Source of the DNA: Aestuariispira ectoiniformans
Lineage (GTDB): Bacteria; Pseudomonadota; Alphaproteobacteria; UBA8366; Aestuariispiraceae
DNA: 64,000 bases
Direction: 5' to 3'
Assembly (NCBI RefSeq): GCF_025136295.1
Contig: NZ_CP062788.1
Location: forward strand, 62,001-126,000
In this document: in pieces, positions 16,204 through 26,019 of the stretch
How the letters are laid out: each line of letters opens with the position of its first letter
Numbering within the stretch: the first letter of the stretch is position 1
Notes under the pieces: generated by a model
What the model saw: the letters and a program-made list of their open reading frames with translations, nothing else
The model's database searches: none
What the model was told of the DNA's origin: nothing
Program-made: the position numbers and the translations under genes

Positions 16204-19200
16204 ATGCCAAAACGTACCGACATCGATACCGTCCTCATCATCGGCGCCGGCCCGATCATTATCGGCCAGGCTTGCGAATTCGACTATTCAGGCACCCAGG
16301 CCTGTAAGGCCCTGAAGGACGAAGGCTATCGTGTCGTTCTGGTGAACTCTAATCCGGCGACGATCATGACCGATCCGGGCACGGCGGACGCCACCTATGT
16401 GGAACCGATCACACCTGCTGTGGTGGCCAAGATCCTGGAACGAGAACTGGCGGAACGCCCCGACGACAAGCTGGTGGTCCTGCCCACCATGGGCGGTCAG
16501 ACGGCACTGAACACAGCCCTTGCCCTGGATCAGGATGGCACGCTGGAACGACTGGGCGTGGAAATGATTGGCGCCAATGCCGACGTCATCGACAAGGCGG
16601 AAGACCGCCAGCGCTTCCGCGCGGCCATGGACAAAATCGGCCTGGAAAGCGCCAAGTCCCGCCAGGTGGGCACCCTGGAAGACGCGATTGAGGCGCTGGA
16701 TCATATCGGCCTGCCCGCCATCATCCGGCCCAGCTTTACCCTGGGCGGCACCGGCGGCGGCGTGGCCTACAACGTCGAGGAATACAAGAAAATCGTCGAA
16801 AGCGGCCTGAAAGCCTCCCCGGTAACGACGGTTCTGGTCGAAGAATCGATCCTTGGCTGGAAAGAGTATGAGATGGAAGTCGTCCGCGACAAGGACGATA
16901 ACTGCATCATCATCTGCGCCATCGAAAACATCGACCCGATGGGCGTTCACACCGGCGACAGCATCACCGTCGCCCCTGCCCTGACCCTGACCGACAAAGA
17001 ATATCAGATCATGCGGAACGCCTCGATTGCGGTCCTGCGTGAAATCGGGGTCGAGACCGGCGGGTCCAACGTACAGTTCGCGGTCGACCCGGACAGCGGC
17101 CGCCTGATTGTGATCGAGATGAACCCGCGTGTGTCGCGGTCGTCTGCACTGGCTTCCAAGGCAACCGGCTTCCCGATCGCCAAGATCGCGGCCAAACTGG
17201 CGGTCGGCTATACGCTGGACGAGTTGAAGAACGACATCACCATGGTGACCCCGGCCAGCTTTGAGCCGACCATCGACTATGTGGTCACCAAGATGCCGCG
17301 CTTCACCTTCGAGAAATTCCCCGGCTCCGAACCGATGCTGACCACGGCGATGAAATCCGTGGGCGAGGCCATGTCCATCGGCCGCAGCTTTGCGGAATCC
17401 CTGCAGAAAGCCCTGCGGTCCATGGAAACCGGCCTGACCGGCCTGAATGATGTCGAGATCGAAGGCGCGATCGACGAAAACAACGAAGTCCACAAAGGCG
17501 CCATTCGCGCAGCCATTTCCCGGACGACCCCGGACCGGCTGCTGAAAGTGGCCCAGGCCTTCCGCCATGGCCTGACCATGGAAGAGATTTACAGCGCCAC
17601 CAAGATCGACCGCTGGTTCCTGCGCCAGATCGAACATCTGGTCCAGGCCGAAGCTGGTATTCGCAGCAACGGCCTGCCGGGCGACAAAGCGGGCCTGCTG
17701 AAACTCAAGAAGCTGGGTTTCTCCGACGAACGCCTTGCCGAGTTGAGCGGCCAGACGGAAGACGCCATTCGCGCCCTGCGCAAGCAGATCGGCGTTCAGC
17801 CGGTCTTCAAACGCATCGACACCTGTGCGTCGGAATTCCCCAGCCAGACGTCCTACATGTACTCCTGTTATGAAGGCGATGGCTTCAACCCCGCCCAGTG
17901 CGAGGCCGACATTTCGGACAAGAAGAAAGTCGTCATCCTGGGCGGCGGCCCGAACCGGATCGGCCAGGGGATCGAATTCGACTACTGCTGTGTTCATGCG
18001 GCCTATGCGCTGTCGGAAAGCGGCATCGAGTCCATCATGGTCAACTGCAACCCGGAAACGGTTTCCACCGACTATGACACCTCCGACCGGCTCTATTTCG
18101 AACCGCTGACGGCCGAAGACGTTATTGCGCTTTGCCACAAGGAGCAGGAGAAGGGCACCCTTCTCGGCGTGATCGTTCAGTTCGGCGGCCAGACACCGCT
18201 GAAGCTGTCCCATGCATTGGAAAAGGCAGGCATTCCCATCCTGGGCACGAGCCCGGATGCCATCGACCTGGCGGAAGACCGTGAACGTTTCCAGAAACTG
18301 CTGCAGGACCTCGACCTGAAGCAACCCCCGAACGGCATTGCCACCACCGAGGAACAGGCCGCACAGATTGCCGAGGATATCGGTTATCCGGTCGTTATCC
18401 GTCCGTCCTATGTTCTGGGTGGCCGCGCCATGGAGATTGTCCATAACCGCGCCGCATTGGAACGTTATATGGGGTCTGCGGTAAAGGTCTCTGGCGACAG
18501 CCCCGTTCTGATCGACTATTACCTCAAGGATGCAATTGAGGTGGATGTGGATGCGCTGTGCGATGGCACGGACGTCTTCGTCGCCGGTGTCATGGAACAT
18601 ATCGAGGAAGCCGGTATTCACTCCGGTGACAGCGCCTGCTCCCTGCCGCCCTATTCCCTGTCCGACAGTGTCATCGAGGAGATGAAGCGTCAGGCCGAGG
18701 CCCTGGCCCATGCGCTTAAGGTGATTGGTCTGATGAATATCCAGTTCGCCGTGCAGGGCCAGAATATCTTCATTCTGGAAGTGAACCCCCGCGCCAGCCG
18801 GACGGTGCCTTTTGTTGCAAAAGCAACCGGCAAGCCGGTTGCCAAAATCGCCGCCCGTATCATGGCCGGTGAGAAACTGACGGATTTCGATCTGTCGGAC
18901 ACCGCGCTCGGCGATCATATCGCGGTCAAGGAAGCGGTCTTCCCGTTTGCCCGCTTCCCGGGCGTCGACGTCATGCTTGGCCCGGAAATGCGCTCCACCG
19001 GCGAGGTGATCGGCCTGGACACCAATTTCGAAACCGCCTTCGCCAAGGCTCAGTTGGGCTGCGGTGCGGACCTCCCCGCCAAGGGCTGCGCCTTCATTTC
19101 CGTGAAGGACAGTGACAAGGAGAAGGTCCTCGACGCTGCACGCATGCTGATCGATGAGGGTATCTCGATCATCGCGACCGCAGGTACGGCCTCCTTCCTG

Positions 19201-19485
19201 CGTGAACAGGGCCTGGATGTGAAACAGGTCAACAAGGTTCAGGAAGGCCAGCCGCATATCGTGGACGCCATGATCAACGGCGAGGTGCAACTGGTCTTTA
19301 ACACGACCGAAGGCGCGCAGGCGATCAAGGACAGCTTTGCAATCCGCCAGACCGCGCTGTTGCAGAGCATCCCTTACTACACGACGGTTGCGGGCTGCCG
19401 CGCCGCCGCCAAGGCCATCCGCGCCCTGCGCAAGGATGAGCTGGACGTAGCGCCGTTGCAGAGCTATTTCCGCAAAAGCGCATAA
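16204..19485 (+). CDS. carB: Carbamoyl-phosphate synthase large subunit
   Basis: Makes carbamoyl phosphate from bicarbonate, ammonia supplied by CarA, and two ATP, for arginine and pyrimidine synthesis. The 1093-residue protein has two homologous ATP-grasp halves. The first starts '[20 protein letters not shown]' and contains '[12 protein letters not shown]'. The second starts '[17 protein letters not shown]' (about residue 577) and contains '[14 protein letters not shown]'. The C-terminal allosteric (MGS-like) domain begins near residue 960, '[15 protein letters not shown]'. The ATG at 16204 gives the standard '[16 protein letters not shown]' N-terminus. carA is not in the window. In this order carB is followed by greA, a common alphaproteobacterial arrangement. 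Confidence 0.97.
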   Translation: MPKRTDIDTVLIIGAGPIIIGQACEFDYSGTQACKALKDEGYRVVLVNSNPATIMTDPGTADATYVEPITPAVVAKILERELAERPDDKLVVLPTMGGQTALNTALALDQDGTLERLGVEMIGANADVIDKAEDRQRFRAAMDKIGLESAKSRQVGTLEDAIEALDHIGLPAIIRPSFTLGGTGGGVAYNVEEYKKIVESGLKASPVTTVLVEESILGWKEYEMEVVRDKDDNCIIICAIENIDPMGVHTGDSITVAPALTLTDKEYQIMRNASIAVLREIGVETGGSNVQFAVDPDSGRLIVIEMNPRVSRSSALASKATGFPIAKIAAKLAVGYTLDELKNDITMVTPASFEPTIDYVVTKMPRFTFEKFPGSEPMLTTAMKSVGEAMSIGRSFAESLQKALRSMETGLTGLNDVEIEGAIDENNEVHKGAIRAAISRTTPDRLLKVAQAFRHGLTMEEIYSATKIDRWFLRQIEHLVQAEAGIRSNGLPGDKAGLLKLKKLGFSDERLAELSGQTEDAIRALRKQIGVQPVFKRIDTCASEFPSQTSYMYSCYEGDGFNPAQCEADISDKKKVVILGGGPNRIGQGIEFDYCCVHAAYALSESGIESIMVNCNPETVSTDYDTSDRLYFEPLTAEDVIALCHKEQEKGTLLGVIVQFGGQTPLKLSHALEKAGIPILGTSPDAIDLAEDRERFQKLLQDLDLKQPPNGIATTEEQAAQIAEDIGYPVVIRPSYVLGGRAMEIVHNRAALERYMGSAVKVSGDSPVLIDYYLKDAIEVDVDALCDGTDVFVAGVMEHIEEAGIHSGDSACSLPPYSLSDSVIEEMKRQAEALAHALKVIGLMNIQFAVQGQNIFILEVNPRASRTVPFVAKATGKPVAKIAARIMAGEKLTDFDLSDTALGDHIAVKEAVFPFARFPGVDVMLGPEMRSTGEVIGLDTNFETAFAKAQLGCGADLPAKGCAFISVKDSDKEKVLDAARMLIDEGISIIATAGTASFLREQGLDVKQVNKVQEGQPHIVDAMINGEVQLVFNTTEGAQAIKDSFAIRQTALLQSIPYYTTVAGCRAAAKAIRALRKDELDVAPLQSYFRKSA

Positions 19486-19500
19486 TACCTGAACTGGCAA

Positions 19501-19536
19501 TATAGGCCGGGACGGCAAAGCCCGCTCCGGCCTATA
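19501..19536 (+). terminator. Weak hairpin after carB
   Basis: A perfect 10-bp inverted repeat, TATAGGCCGG (19501-19510) with CCGGCCTATA (19527-19536), starts 16 bases after the carB stop. The loop is 16 bases and GC-rich. No long T-run follows, so termination strength is uncertain. Confidence 0.45.
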
Positions 19537-19584
19537 ATATTGTTGCCGAATGCCGCCGGGACAGCGTTTTCTATTGCGCGCCCC

Positions 19585-19613
19585 TTGACCAGGGTCGGGT
19601 AAATACCTATTTT
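19585..19613 (+). promoter_or_regulatory. Sigma-70-type promoter upstream of greA
   Basis: TTGACC (5 of 6 to the -35 consensus) at 19585-19590 and TATTTT (4 of 6) at 19608-19613 are separated by exactly 17 bp. The predicted start, near 19620, lies about 145 bases before the greA ATG and ahead of a T-tailed hairpin. Confidence 0.55.
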
Positions 19614-19650
19614 CCTGCCCCTGAGCGTAATAAGGTATGCGCATGTCGGA

Positions 19651-19685
19651 TCGTGAGGTGTTGGCCTCGCGACGGTTTTTTTTTG
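19651..19685 (+). terminator. Intrinsic terminator in the greA leader
   Basis: An 8-bp stem (19651-19658 with 19665-19672, one G-T pair), a 6-base loop and an uninterrupted T-run starting at 19676. It ends about 80 bases before greA and lies downstream of the candidate promoter at 19585-19613. It could stop carB read-through or act as an attenuator that releases a short leader RNA. Confidence 0.75.
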
Positions 19686-19763
19686 TGTGTGCAAAAGTGG
19701 GTGATGCCGCAAAACGTGGATTGGCGCGGGTTCACCCCCGGATAATGAAGTGGTGTATGGCTC

Positions 19764-20237
19764 ATGGAAAAGGTCCCCATGACGCTGCGGGGCTATGAAG
19801 CCCTTCAGGCAGAACTGAAAAACTTGAAATCTGTTGAACGCCCGGCTGTCATCCAGGCAATCGCCGAAGCGCGCGAACACGGCGACCTTTCGGAAAACGC
19901 CGAATATCACGCAGCGCGAGAAAAACAGAGTTTCATCGAAGGCCGCATTCTGGAACTGGAAGACAAGACCAGCCGGGCACAGGTTTTCGACCCGGCCAAA
20001 ATGAATGGCGAGACCGTCACCTTCGCCGCGACCGTCACGGTTGCCGATTGTGATACCGACGAGGAAAAGGTCTATCAGATTGTCGGCGACCTTGAGTCCG
20101 ACATTTCCAAAGGCCTGATCTCCGTATCCTCGCCCCTGGCGCGCGGGTTGATCGGGAAATCGGAAGGCGATGTTTTCGAGTTGCACTCACCAGGCGGCAC
20201 GAAGGAATACGAAGTCGTTTCGGTCGAGTTCAAATAA
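19764..20237 (+). CDS. greA: Transcription elongation factor GreA
   Basis: Rescues stalled RNA polymerase by stimulating cleavage of the backtracked 3' RNA end. The 157-residue protein is the normal length. The N-terminal coiled coil has '[19 protein letters not shown]' and the tip motif '[20 protein letters not shown]', which contains the acidic residues that enter the polymerase secondary channel. The C-terminal globular domain includes '[10 protein letters not shown]' and '[18 protein letters not shown]'. The ATG at 19764 fits the family start. It has its own promoter-like sequence and a strong terminator, so it is probably transcribed alone. The leader arrangement is discussed in the findings. 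Confidence 0.96.
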   Translation: MEKVPMTLRGYEALQAELKNLKSVERPAVIQAIAEAREHGDLSENAEYHAAREKQSFIEGRILELEDKTSRAQVFDPAKMNGETVTFAATVTVADCDTDEEKVYQIVGDLESDISKGLISVSSPLARGLIGKSEGDVFELHSPGGTKEYEVVSVEFK

Positions 20238-20247
20238 ATACATAATG

Positions 20248-20273
20248 AAGCGGGGCCAAGACCCCGCTTTTTT
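20248..20273 (+). terminator. Intrinsic terminator of greA
   Basis: An 8-bp stem (20248-20255 with 20262-20269), a 6-base loop and a T-run to 20273, 10 bases after the greA stop codon. Confidence 0.9.
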
Positions 20274-20313
20274 ATTGGCAGGGTCCAACAGGGCGCAAAA
20301 CAGGGGGAACGTG

Positions 20314-20949
20314 ATGTACAGGCTTTATTGGTCTCGCAATACAGGTGCATTCGCCGTGGAAGCAGCCCTTGCGCTGGCCGGGGCGGAGTATGAGCTGGTC
20401 CCCGTCGACACCAGGGCAGGCGCCCATCGCCAGGACGACTACCTGAAGATCAATCCGCGCATGCAGGTGCCGACCTTGCGGCTGCCCGACGACACGGTCA
20501 TGACCGAGTCTGCGGCCATCCTCATGCATCTGTCAGACCTGTTCCCCGAGGCCGGGCTGCTGCCCGCAGTGGGCACTGCCGAACGCGCCCAGGCCTATCG
20601 CTGGCTCGTTTTCATGGCCGCCAATGTCTATGAGGCGGATCTGCGTTATTTTTACGCGGAACGCTATGCTGGTGAAGGTGGCAACATCAGGGCCGTGCGG
20701 GAAGCCGCCCTTGGCCATCTGGACCACAATCTGGGAATTCTGGCCGCCTATATGGCCGGTCGCGATACCGTACTGGCCAGTGGCTGGAGCCTCTGCGACG
20801 TCTATCTGACCATGCTTTGCCAATGGCACCCGGACAAGCAGCGCCTTTACGGGGACCACGCGGCGCTGAAGGCCTGCACGGTCAGAACGCTGGCGCAGCC
20901 GACAATCGCACAGGTCGCCGCCCAGCACCCGGAACTGGCGGCCCAGTAA
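20314..20949 (+). CDS. Glutathione S-transferase family protein
   Basis: A 211-residue cytoplasmic protein of the GST fold, expected to conjugate or use glutathione on an unknown substrate. The N-terminal thioredoxin-like domain has 'LYWSRNTGAFAVEAALALAG' and the cis-proline and glutathione contacts 'NPRMQVPTLRLPDDTVMTES'. The all-helical C-terminal domain includes 'GHLDHNLGILAAYMAGRDTV' and the N-capping 'SGWSLCDVYLTML'. The start is the ATG at 20314, with AGGGGG 6 bases upstream. The frame stays open back to 20170 inside greA, but that stretch is not coding by family length. It converges on the Lrp-type gene, sharing a terminator. Confidence 0.88.
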   Translation: MYRLYWSRNTGAFAVEAALALAGAEYELVPVDTRAGAHRQDDYLKINPRMQVPTLRLPDDTVMTESAAILMHLSDLFPEAGLLPAVGTAERAQAYRWLVFMAANVYEADLRYFYAERYAGEGGNIRAVREAALGHLDHNLGILAAYMAGRDTVLASGWSLCDVYLTMLCQWHPDKQRLYGDHAALKACTVRTLAQPTIAQVAAQHPELAAQ

Positions 20950-20972
20950 CCCGAGACAAGCCCCGATACAAG

Positions 20973-20994
20973 AAAGGGCCCGTCCGGGCCCTTT
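20973..20994. terminator. Shared convergent terminator
   Basis: A near-perfect palindrome, AAAGGGCCCG with CGGGCCCTTT, lies between the GST stop (20949) and the stop of the leftward Lrp-type gene (20998). It can form a hairpin in either transcript, though the T-run is short. Confidence 0.6.
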
Positions 20995-20997
20995 ATC

Positions 20998-21516
20998 TTA
21001 TTGTTCGATTTCTTCTTCCTCTTCGTGGAAGTCGTCTTCCACATCCACGTCGATGGGAACACCGAAACTGCGCTTGGAATTGCGGATACCCAGGGCCGAT
21101 TTCACGTGGGAGACATTGGCGGCTGCCGTCAGTTCCTGGGTCAGGAAGCGGTTATAGCTTTCCAGGTCCTTGGCAACGATCTTCAACAGGAAGTCCGTTT
21201 CACCCTGCAGCATATGACATTCACGAACCAGCGGCCATTCCTGGACCCGTTCTTCAAAGGCCACCAGATCGCTTTCCGCCTGGCTGACCAAACCGACAAA
21301 GGCAAAAACAGTCACGCCATAGCCCAGCATCTCGCCGTTGACATCGGCGTGGTAGCCACGCACGAAACCGGCTTCTTCAAGCGCCCGGACACGACGCAGG
21401 CATGGCGGCGCGGAAATACCGGCACGCCGAGCAAGCTCGACGTTGGTCATCCGTCCATCGTCCTGCAGATCGCTCAGAATCTGACGATCTATCTTGTCCA
21501 ATTTAGTACGGCGCAT
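20998..21516 (-). CDS. Lrp/AsnC family transcriptional regulator
   Basis: A 172-residue regulator that probably responds to an amino acid. The N-terminal winged helix-turn-helix reads 'LDKIDRQILSDLQDDGRMT', then 'ELARRAGISAPPCLRRVRAL', which is typical of Lrp. The C-terminal ligand-binding ACT-like (RAM) domain has 'VTVFAFVGLVSQAESDLVAF', 'ECHMLQGETDFLLKIVAKDL' and 'LTQELTAAANVSHVKSAL'. The extreme C-terminus is unusually acidic (about 18 of the last 22 residues in 'DVDVEDDFHEEEEEIEQ' and context). The ATG at 21516 gives the normal start; the frame to 21573 is not needed. The next gene upstream is divergent and unrelated. Target genes are unknown. Confidence 0.92.
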   Translation of the reverse strand: MRRTKLDKIDRQILSDLQDDGRMTNVELARRAGISAPPCLRRVRALEEAGFVRGYHADVNGEMLGYGVTVFAFVGLVSQAESDLVAFEERVQEWPLVRECHMLQGETDFLLKIVAKDLESYNRFLTQELTAAANVSHVKSALGIRNSKRSFGVPIDVDVEDDFHEEEEEIEQ

Positions 21517-21715
21517 AGGTCTTCCCTTCCAAAATTCGCCCTTTTGATAAAACAATATTCCACAAGCTGGCAAGAAAATTATAATTCCGAAACTATGGAT
21601 TCTCGAAAATCAGCGCCATCTTGCGTTGCGTCGCAGGGGCGGGCATAGTCCCGCCAGGACACGGCTGGCCGTGCCCCTACTCCTCCCGGCCCACTAAGTC
21701 AATTCGGAATACGCC

Positions 21716-22684
21716 ATGACGCCTAAAACCTGCTGGGTTCTGACCGACGGACGCGCCGGCAATGTCAATGCCGCGCAGGGCCTGGCAGAGGCATTATGTC
21801 CGCAGGGCGTCACACGGATAGATTTGGAAAACGGCTTTCCCTGGAAGCATTTACCGCCATCCGTCTGGCCGAACGGCATTCTGGGCGGAGGCCGGACAGA
21901 GGCAAAGCTGACGCCCCCATGGCCCGATTTCATTGTCTCCTGCGGACGTCAGGCCGTGGGACCTGCCGCAGAAATACGCCGCCGCGCACGCGGGCGCACG
22001 GTCGCAATCCATGTACAAAACCCTCGAATACCGACCGACAGCTTCGACTTTGTCGTCGTCCCGGCCCATGACCAGGTCAGTGGAGACAATGTCATCGTTA
22101 CCCATGGCTCCGTCGGGCGCGTGAACCGCGCCGTTCTTGACGAGGCGGCAGCCGCCTACAGGGACCGCTTCGCGGACCTGCCGCGTCCCCTTGTCGCAGT
22201 CTCCCTCGGGGGCAGCAACAAGGTCTATGACATGGATGAGCCGCTGGTGAAAAAGCTCGCGACGGAAATCAGGGCGATGGCCGAGGCATCCGGCTGCAGC
22301 TTGCTGGTCACCGCATCCCGCCGAACAGGCGAGCAGAACACAGCGTTGTTCCGCGAGGCCCTCAAGGACATCCCCGGTGAATTCTGGAATGGCATGGGCG
22401 ACAATCCCTATTTCGGCTATCTGGGCTGCGCCGATGCGATCCTGGTCACCGGCGATTCCGTCAATATGGTCTCGGAGGCCTGCGCCACGGGCAAGCCTGT
22501 GCATCTGATCAAGCTTCCGCCCAAGCGCAAGTCGAAGTTCGAGCTGTTCCATCAGGACCTGGAGGAACGGGGCCTCATTCGTCCCTTCGAAGGACGTCTT
22601 GAGACGTGGCAATATGCCCCGCTGGATGAAACGGCCCGTGTCGCAGCGCAGATTCTGGCCGCCCTCGACGCCAATCGGACATAA
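21716..22684 (+). CDS. ELM1/DUF1022 family protein
   Basis: A 322-residue protein of the ELM1 (mitochondrial fission, DUF1022) family, common in alphaproteobacteria and plants. It shows 'CWVLTDGRAGNVNAAQGLAE' at the N-terminus, 'SCGRQAVGPAAEIRRRARGR', 'HVQNPRIPTDSFDFVVVPAH', 'VSLGGSNKVYDMD' and the C-terminal 'VTGDSVNMVSEACATGKPVH', which together recall a GT-B glycosyltransferase fold. The bacterial function is not known; a sugar transferase-like activity is a reasonable guess only. The ATG at 21716 has no strong ribosome site but aligns with the family N-terminus. It stands alone. Confidence 0.85.
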   Translation: MTPKTCWVLTDGRAGNVNAAQGLAEALCPQGVTRIDLENGFPWKHLPPSVWPNGILGGGRTEAKLTPPWPDFIVSCGRQAVGPAAEIRRRARGRTVAIHVQNPRIPTDSFDFVVVPAHDQVSGDNVIVTHGSVGRVNRAVLDEAAAAYRDRFADLPRPLVAVSLGGSNKVYDMDEPLVKKLATEIRAMAEASGCSLLVTASRRTGEQNTALFREALKDIPGEFWNGMGDNPYFGYLGCADAILVTGDSVNMVSEACATGKPVHLIKLPPKRKSKFELFHQDLEERGLIRPFEGRLETWQYAPLDETARVAAQILAALDANRT

Positions 22685-22862
22685 AAAGACCACCGAATTT
22701 TCACAACTTGTGCATTGCAAAAAAAGGCGCCAGGCACTAAAGCCTGCGCGCATATCGCCGCCCTTGTCCATCATCCGGGCATATAGGGCGATTTCTATGA
22801 TTTTTGACCTTCCCTCCACTAAGTCCTTGGTGGCAGAGAGATTTTCGGGATAAACTCCACCC

Positions 22863-23759
22863 ATGCCGATAGATTGGGACAAATTACGGATTTTCCACGC
22901 GGTTTCTGAAGCTGGCAGTTTTACCCATGCCGGCGAGAAACTGAATCTCAGCCAATCCGCCATCAGCCGCCAGATCAGCGCCCTGGAGGAAAGCATCGGG
23001 ACACCGTTGTTCCATCGTCATGCCCGTGGCCTGATCCTGACTGAACAGGGTGACGTGCTCTATAAGACGGTCAACGAAGTCTTCCACAAGCTGACCATGG
23101 TCCAGGCGCGCCTGTCGGAGAGCAAGGACCGCCCGTCCGGTCCGCTCAAGGTCACGACCACCATCGCCTTCGGGTCGACCTGGCTGACGTCCTGCATCAA
23201 GGAATTCATCGAGCTTTATCCGGAAGTCGACGTCAGCCTCTACCTGTCCGACCAGGAACTGGACCTTGGCATGCGCGAGGCGGATGTCGCCATCCGCATG
23301 ACCCCGCCGAAACAGCCGGACCTGATCCAACGTCCGCTGCTGACGGTCCGCTCCAAGATCTATGCGTCGATGGAATATCTGTCGCAATACGGGGAGCCCA
23401 AAGCGCCGGAAGACCTGGATAATCACAAGCTGATTGTCTTCGGGTCCGACACGCCGCATCCGGTCACCACCATCAACTGGATTCTGAATGAAGGCGCCAC
23501 CCCGGAAAACCCGCGTCGGCCGGTTTTGCAGGTCAACAATATCTACGGCATTTACCGTGCAGTACGCAGCGGCCTCGGCCTGGGGGCGATCTCGGAATTC
23601 ATGATCCCGGACGACGCCAACCTGATCCATGTGCTACCTGAACTGGAAGGCCCGCCGCATTACGCCTATTTCGTCTATCCGGAAGAAATGCGTCACTCCA
23701 AGCGGATCGCCGTTTTCCGGGACTTCCTGTTGCGCAAGGTCGCCGAAGGTCAGTTCTGA
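22863..23759 (+). CDS. LysR-family transcriptional regulator
   Basis: A 298-residue LysR regulator. The N-terminal winged helix-turn-helix is 'LRIFHAVSEAGSFTHAGEKL' followed by 'NLSQSAISRQISALEESIG'. After a linker helix comes the effector-binding domain (about residues 90-295) with 'GPLKVTTTIAFGSTWLTSCI', 'DVSLYLSDQELDLGMREADV' and 'SGLGLGAISEFMIPDD'. LysR proteins usually control a divergent gene, but the upstream neighbour points the same way, so the target is not obvious. The 178-bp upstream region holds no clear promoter to my eye. It is followed, after 95 bp, by a parvulin gene. Confidence 0.93.
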   Translation: MPIDWDKLRIFHAVSEAGSFTHAGEKLNLSQSAISRQISALEESIGTPLFHRHARGLILTEQGDVLYKTVNEVFHKLTMVQARLSESKDRPSGPLKVTTTIAFGSTWLTSCIKEFIELYPEVDVSLYLSDQELDLGMREADVAIRMTPPKQPDLIQRPLLTVRSKIYASMEYLSQYGEPKAPEDLDNHKLIVFGSDTPHPVTTINWILNEGATPENPRRPVLQVNNIYGIYRAVRSGLGLGAISEFMIPDDANLIHVLPELEGPPHYAYFVYPEEMRHSKRIAVFRDFLLRKVAEGQF

Positions 23760-23854
23760 TCGCCGCGGTCTGTTGTCTTGCAGGGCGGTTCAAGCTGTGA
23801 TTTCTTGGCCGCAGAATTTCTTGCAGACATTTCGATCCAGACAGGGATGCAACC

Positions 23855-24736
23855 ATGCCGCATAATTTTTTCCGCCGCCTCCTGATCGGGGCGGCAACAG
23901 CCCTTCCTCTCGTTTTGACCCAGAACGCCCTGGCCCAGGACAAGACGGCTGATCCTGTTATTGCGGTCGTGGAAGGCAAGGAAATCCACAAAAGCGATTT
24001 CACCGCGGCCTACAACAGCCTGCCGCCACGAATGCGCCAGCAAGGCATCGACACATTATACCCCCATGTCCTGGAACTTCTGATCCAGCAGATGCTGATC
24101 ATCAAAAAAGGACGGGAAGCCAATCTCGCGAATGATCCGGAGATCAAACAGCAGATCGCACGCATGGAAGACCGGCTGATCCATGACACCTACCTCAGCC
24201 GCAAGGTTCAGGAACGCCTGAACGACGATGTTCTGCACGCGGAATATGAAAAGATTCTGGTGGAGCACCCGCCGGCAGAAGAAATCCACGCCCGCCACAT
24301 CCTGGTGGAAACCGAAACCAAGGCCCGCGAAGTGATCGAACTGCTTGGCCAAGGTCAGGATTTCGCGGATCTGGCAAAGCGCTATTCAAAAGGCCCCAGC
24401 GCCCAAAACGGTGGCGACCTGGGCTATTTCGGCCGTGGCAAGATGGTGCAGGAATTTGAGGATGCCGCCTTTGCCCTGAAGCCGAACACCTATACCTCCG
24501 AACCGGTCCAGACCCGCTATGGCTGGCATGTGATCCTGGTTGAGGACAAACGCACCGGAAAGGCCCCCACTTTTGAGGAAATGCGCCCGCGCCTGACACA
24601 GCTTGTCGCGCAAAGCATGGCCTATGAGATTTCCCACGACATTGTCAAAAAAGCCAAGATCAAACGGTTCGACCTGCGGGGCAATGAAATTGACGCCCCT
24701 GATACCCCCTTGCCTTTGCTGACCGGGCAGCAGTAA
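23855..24736 (+). CDS. Parvulin-type peptidyl-prolyl isomerase, exported
   Basis: A 293-residue periplasmic foldase-like protein. The signal peptide is about residues 1-27, ending 'QNALA' before QDKTAD. A SurA/PrsA-like N-terminal helical part (about 35-130) contains 'HVLELLIQQMLIIKKGREAN'. The parvulin domain (about 140-235) starts 'EIHARHILVETETKAREVIE', continues 'DFADLAKRYSKGPSAQNGGD' and 'LGYFGRGKMVQEFEDAAFAL', and ends 'TRYGWHVILVEDKR'. It should assist folding of exported proteins by proline isomerisation. It is followed after 48 bp by argJ, a gene order common in alphaproteobacteria near secA, although secA itself is not seen here. Confidence 0.92.
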   Translation: MPHNFFRRLLIGAATALPLVLTQNALAQDKTADPVIAVVEGKEIHKSDFTAAYNSLPPRMRQQGIDTLYPHVLELLIQQMLIIKKGREANLANDPEIKQQIARMEDRLIHDTYLSRKVQERLNDDVLHAEYEKILVEHPPAEEIHARHILVETETKAREVIELLGQGQDFADLAKRYSKGPSAQNGGDLGYFGRGKMVQEFEDAAFALKPNTYTSEPVQTRYGWHVILVEDKRTGKAPTFEEMRPRLTQLVAQSMAYEISHDIVKKAKIKRFDLRGNEIDAPDTPLPLLTGQQ

Positions 24737-24784
24737 AAATAATCGTTTTGCATCATATCGTTGCATTTTCTGAGGACCACCGCG

Positions 24785-26014
24785 ATGTTGAAGCCGTCTC
24801 CCTTTGCTCCTGAAACCTTCCCCGACATGCCAACCATCCCCGGCGTTCGCCTGGGCGCTGTCGAGGCGGGCATACGCTATCAGGGGCGCACGGATCTGTT
24901 CCTGGCCGAACTTGCCCCGGGAACACAGGTGGCCGGTGTCCTCACACGCTCGCTGACCCGGTCTGCCCCTGTTGACTGGTGCCAGCAGGTCCTGCCCAAG
25001 GGTACGGCCCGCGCAATGCTGGTCAACGCGGGCAACGCCAATGCCTTTACCGGCAAGGCAGGAATGGAAACCGTGGCCCATATGACCGAGGCTGCCGCCA
25101 AGGCACTGGGTTGTGAACGCGAAGACATCCTCATCGCCTCCACCGGGGTGATCGGGGAGAAACTACCCGCGGAAAAAGTCGAAGAGGCCATGCCCGCCCT
25201 GGTGAAATCCGTGAAGGAAGGCAACTGGGAAGAGGCCGCCAAGGCCATCATGACCACAGACACCTTCCCCAAGGCCGCCTGCGCTGAGGCAAAGATCGGG
25301 GACTTCACCATCAAGATCGCCGGAATTGCCAAGGGCAGTGGCATGATTGCGCCGGACATGGCCACCATGCTGTCCTTCGTTTTCACCGACGCCAATATAC
25401 CGGCCCCGATCCTGCGGAGCCTTTTGAAAAAAGCCACAGACCGGTCCTTCAACTGCATGACGGTGGATGGAGACACCTCCACAAGCGACACCCTGCTTCT
25501 GGCGGCAACCGGCAAGGCAGGCAATGTCGCGCCACATTCCACGGACGACCCCGCGCTGGTTGATTTCTATGAAAAGCTGGAAGCCGTGCTGGTCGAGCTG
25601 GCCCAGTTGACCGCCAAGGACGGCGAAGGCGCCAGCAAATTCATCACGATCGACGTAACCGGCGCGGAAAACGATACCGCCGCCCGCCGGATTGCGCTTT
25701 CCATCGCCAACTCGCCGCTGGTCAAAACCGCCGTTGCCGGGGAAGACGCCAACTGGGGCCGTGTTGTCATGGCCGTTGGCAAGGCAGGTGAACGCGCCGA
25801 CCGGGACAAGCTGACGGTCGCCATGGGCGGGATCGTCATTGCCGAGAAAGGTGAAGGCGTGCCGGATTACGACGAAGCCCCGGTGGCCGAACATCTGAAA
25901 GGCCGGGAAGTTCATATCGCGGCCGATGTCGGCATTGGTGACGGCAAGGCGCGTGTCTGGACCTGCGACCTGACCCACGGCTATATCGACATCAACGCGG
26001 ACTATCGGAGCTAA
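24785..26014 (+). CDS. argJ: Bifunctional ornithine acetyltransferase / N-acetylglutamate synthase
   Basis: Moves the acetyl group from N-acetylornithine to glutamate (and may also make N-acetylglutamate from acetyl-CoA), closing the cyclic arginine pathway. The 409-residue precursor self-cleaves before the Thr nucleophile in '[16 protein letters not shown]' (Ala193-Thr194), giving alpha and beta chains. '[16 protein letters not shown]', '[15 protein letters not shown]', '[16 protein letters not shown]' and the terminal '[10 protein letters not shown]' are all ArgJ hallmarks. I start it at the ATG at 24785, about 10 bases after GAGG; an in-frame codon at 24761 would add eight residues. It begins a run with an acetyltransferase and mutT, a common alphaproteobacterial order. 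Confidence 0.96.
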   Translation: MLKPSPFAPETFPDMPTIPGVRLGAVEAGIRYQGRTDLFLAELAPGTQVAGVLTRSLTRSAPVDWCQQVLPKGTARAMLVNAGNANAFTGKAGMETVAHMTEAAAKALGCEREDILIASTGVIGEKLPAEKVEEAMPALVKSVKEGNWEEAAKAIMTTDTFPKAACAEAKIGDFTIKIAGIAKGSGMIAPDMATMLSFVFTDANIPAPILRSLLKKATDRSFNCMTVDGDTSTSDTLLLAATGKAGNVAPHSTDDPALVDFYEKLEAVLVELAQLTAKDGEGASKFITIDVTGAENDTAARRIALSIANSPLVKTAVAGEDANWGRVVMAVGKAGERADRDKLTVAMGGIVIAEKGEGVPDYDEAPVAEHLKGREVHIAADVGIGDGKARVWTCDLTHGYIDINADYRS

Positions 26015-26019
26015 CCCAT

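Noticed and set aside
16288-19644. Very long minus-strand open frame (about 1118 codons) opposite carB
   Set aside because: carB on the plus strand has complete family motifs. The minus-strand frame has no recognisable motif and results from the strong third-position GC bias, which suppresses stops in one antisense frame.
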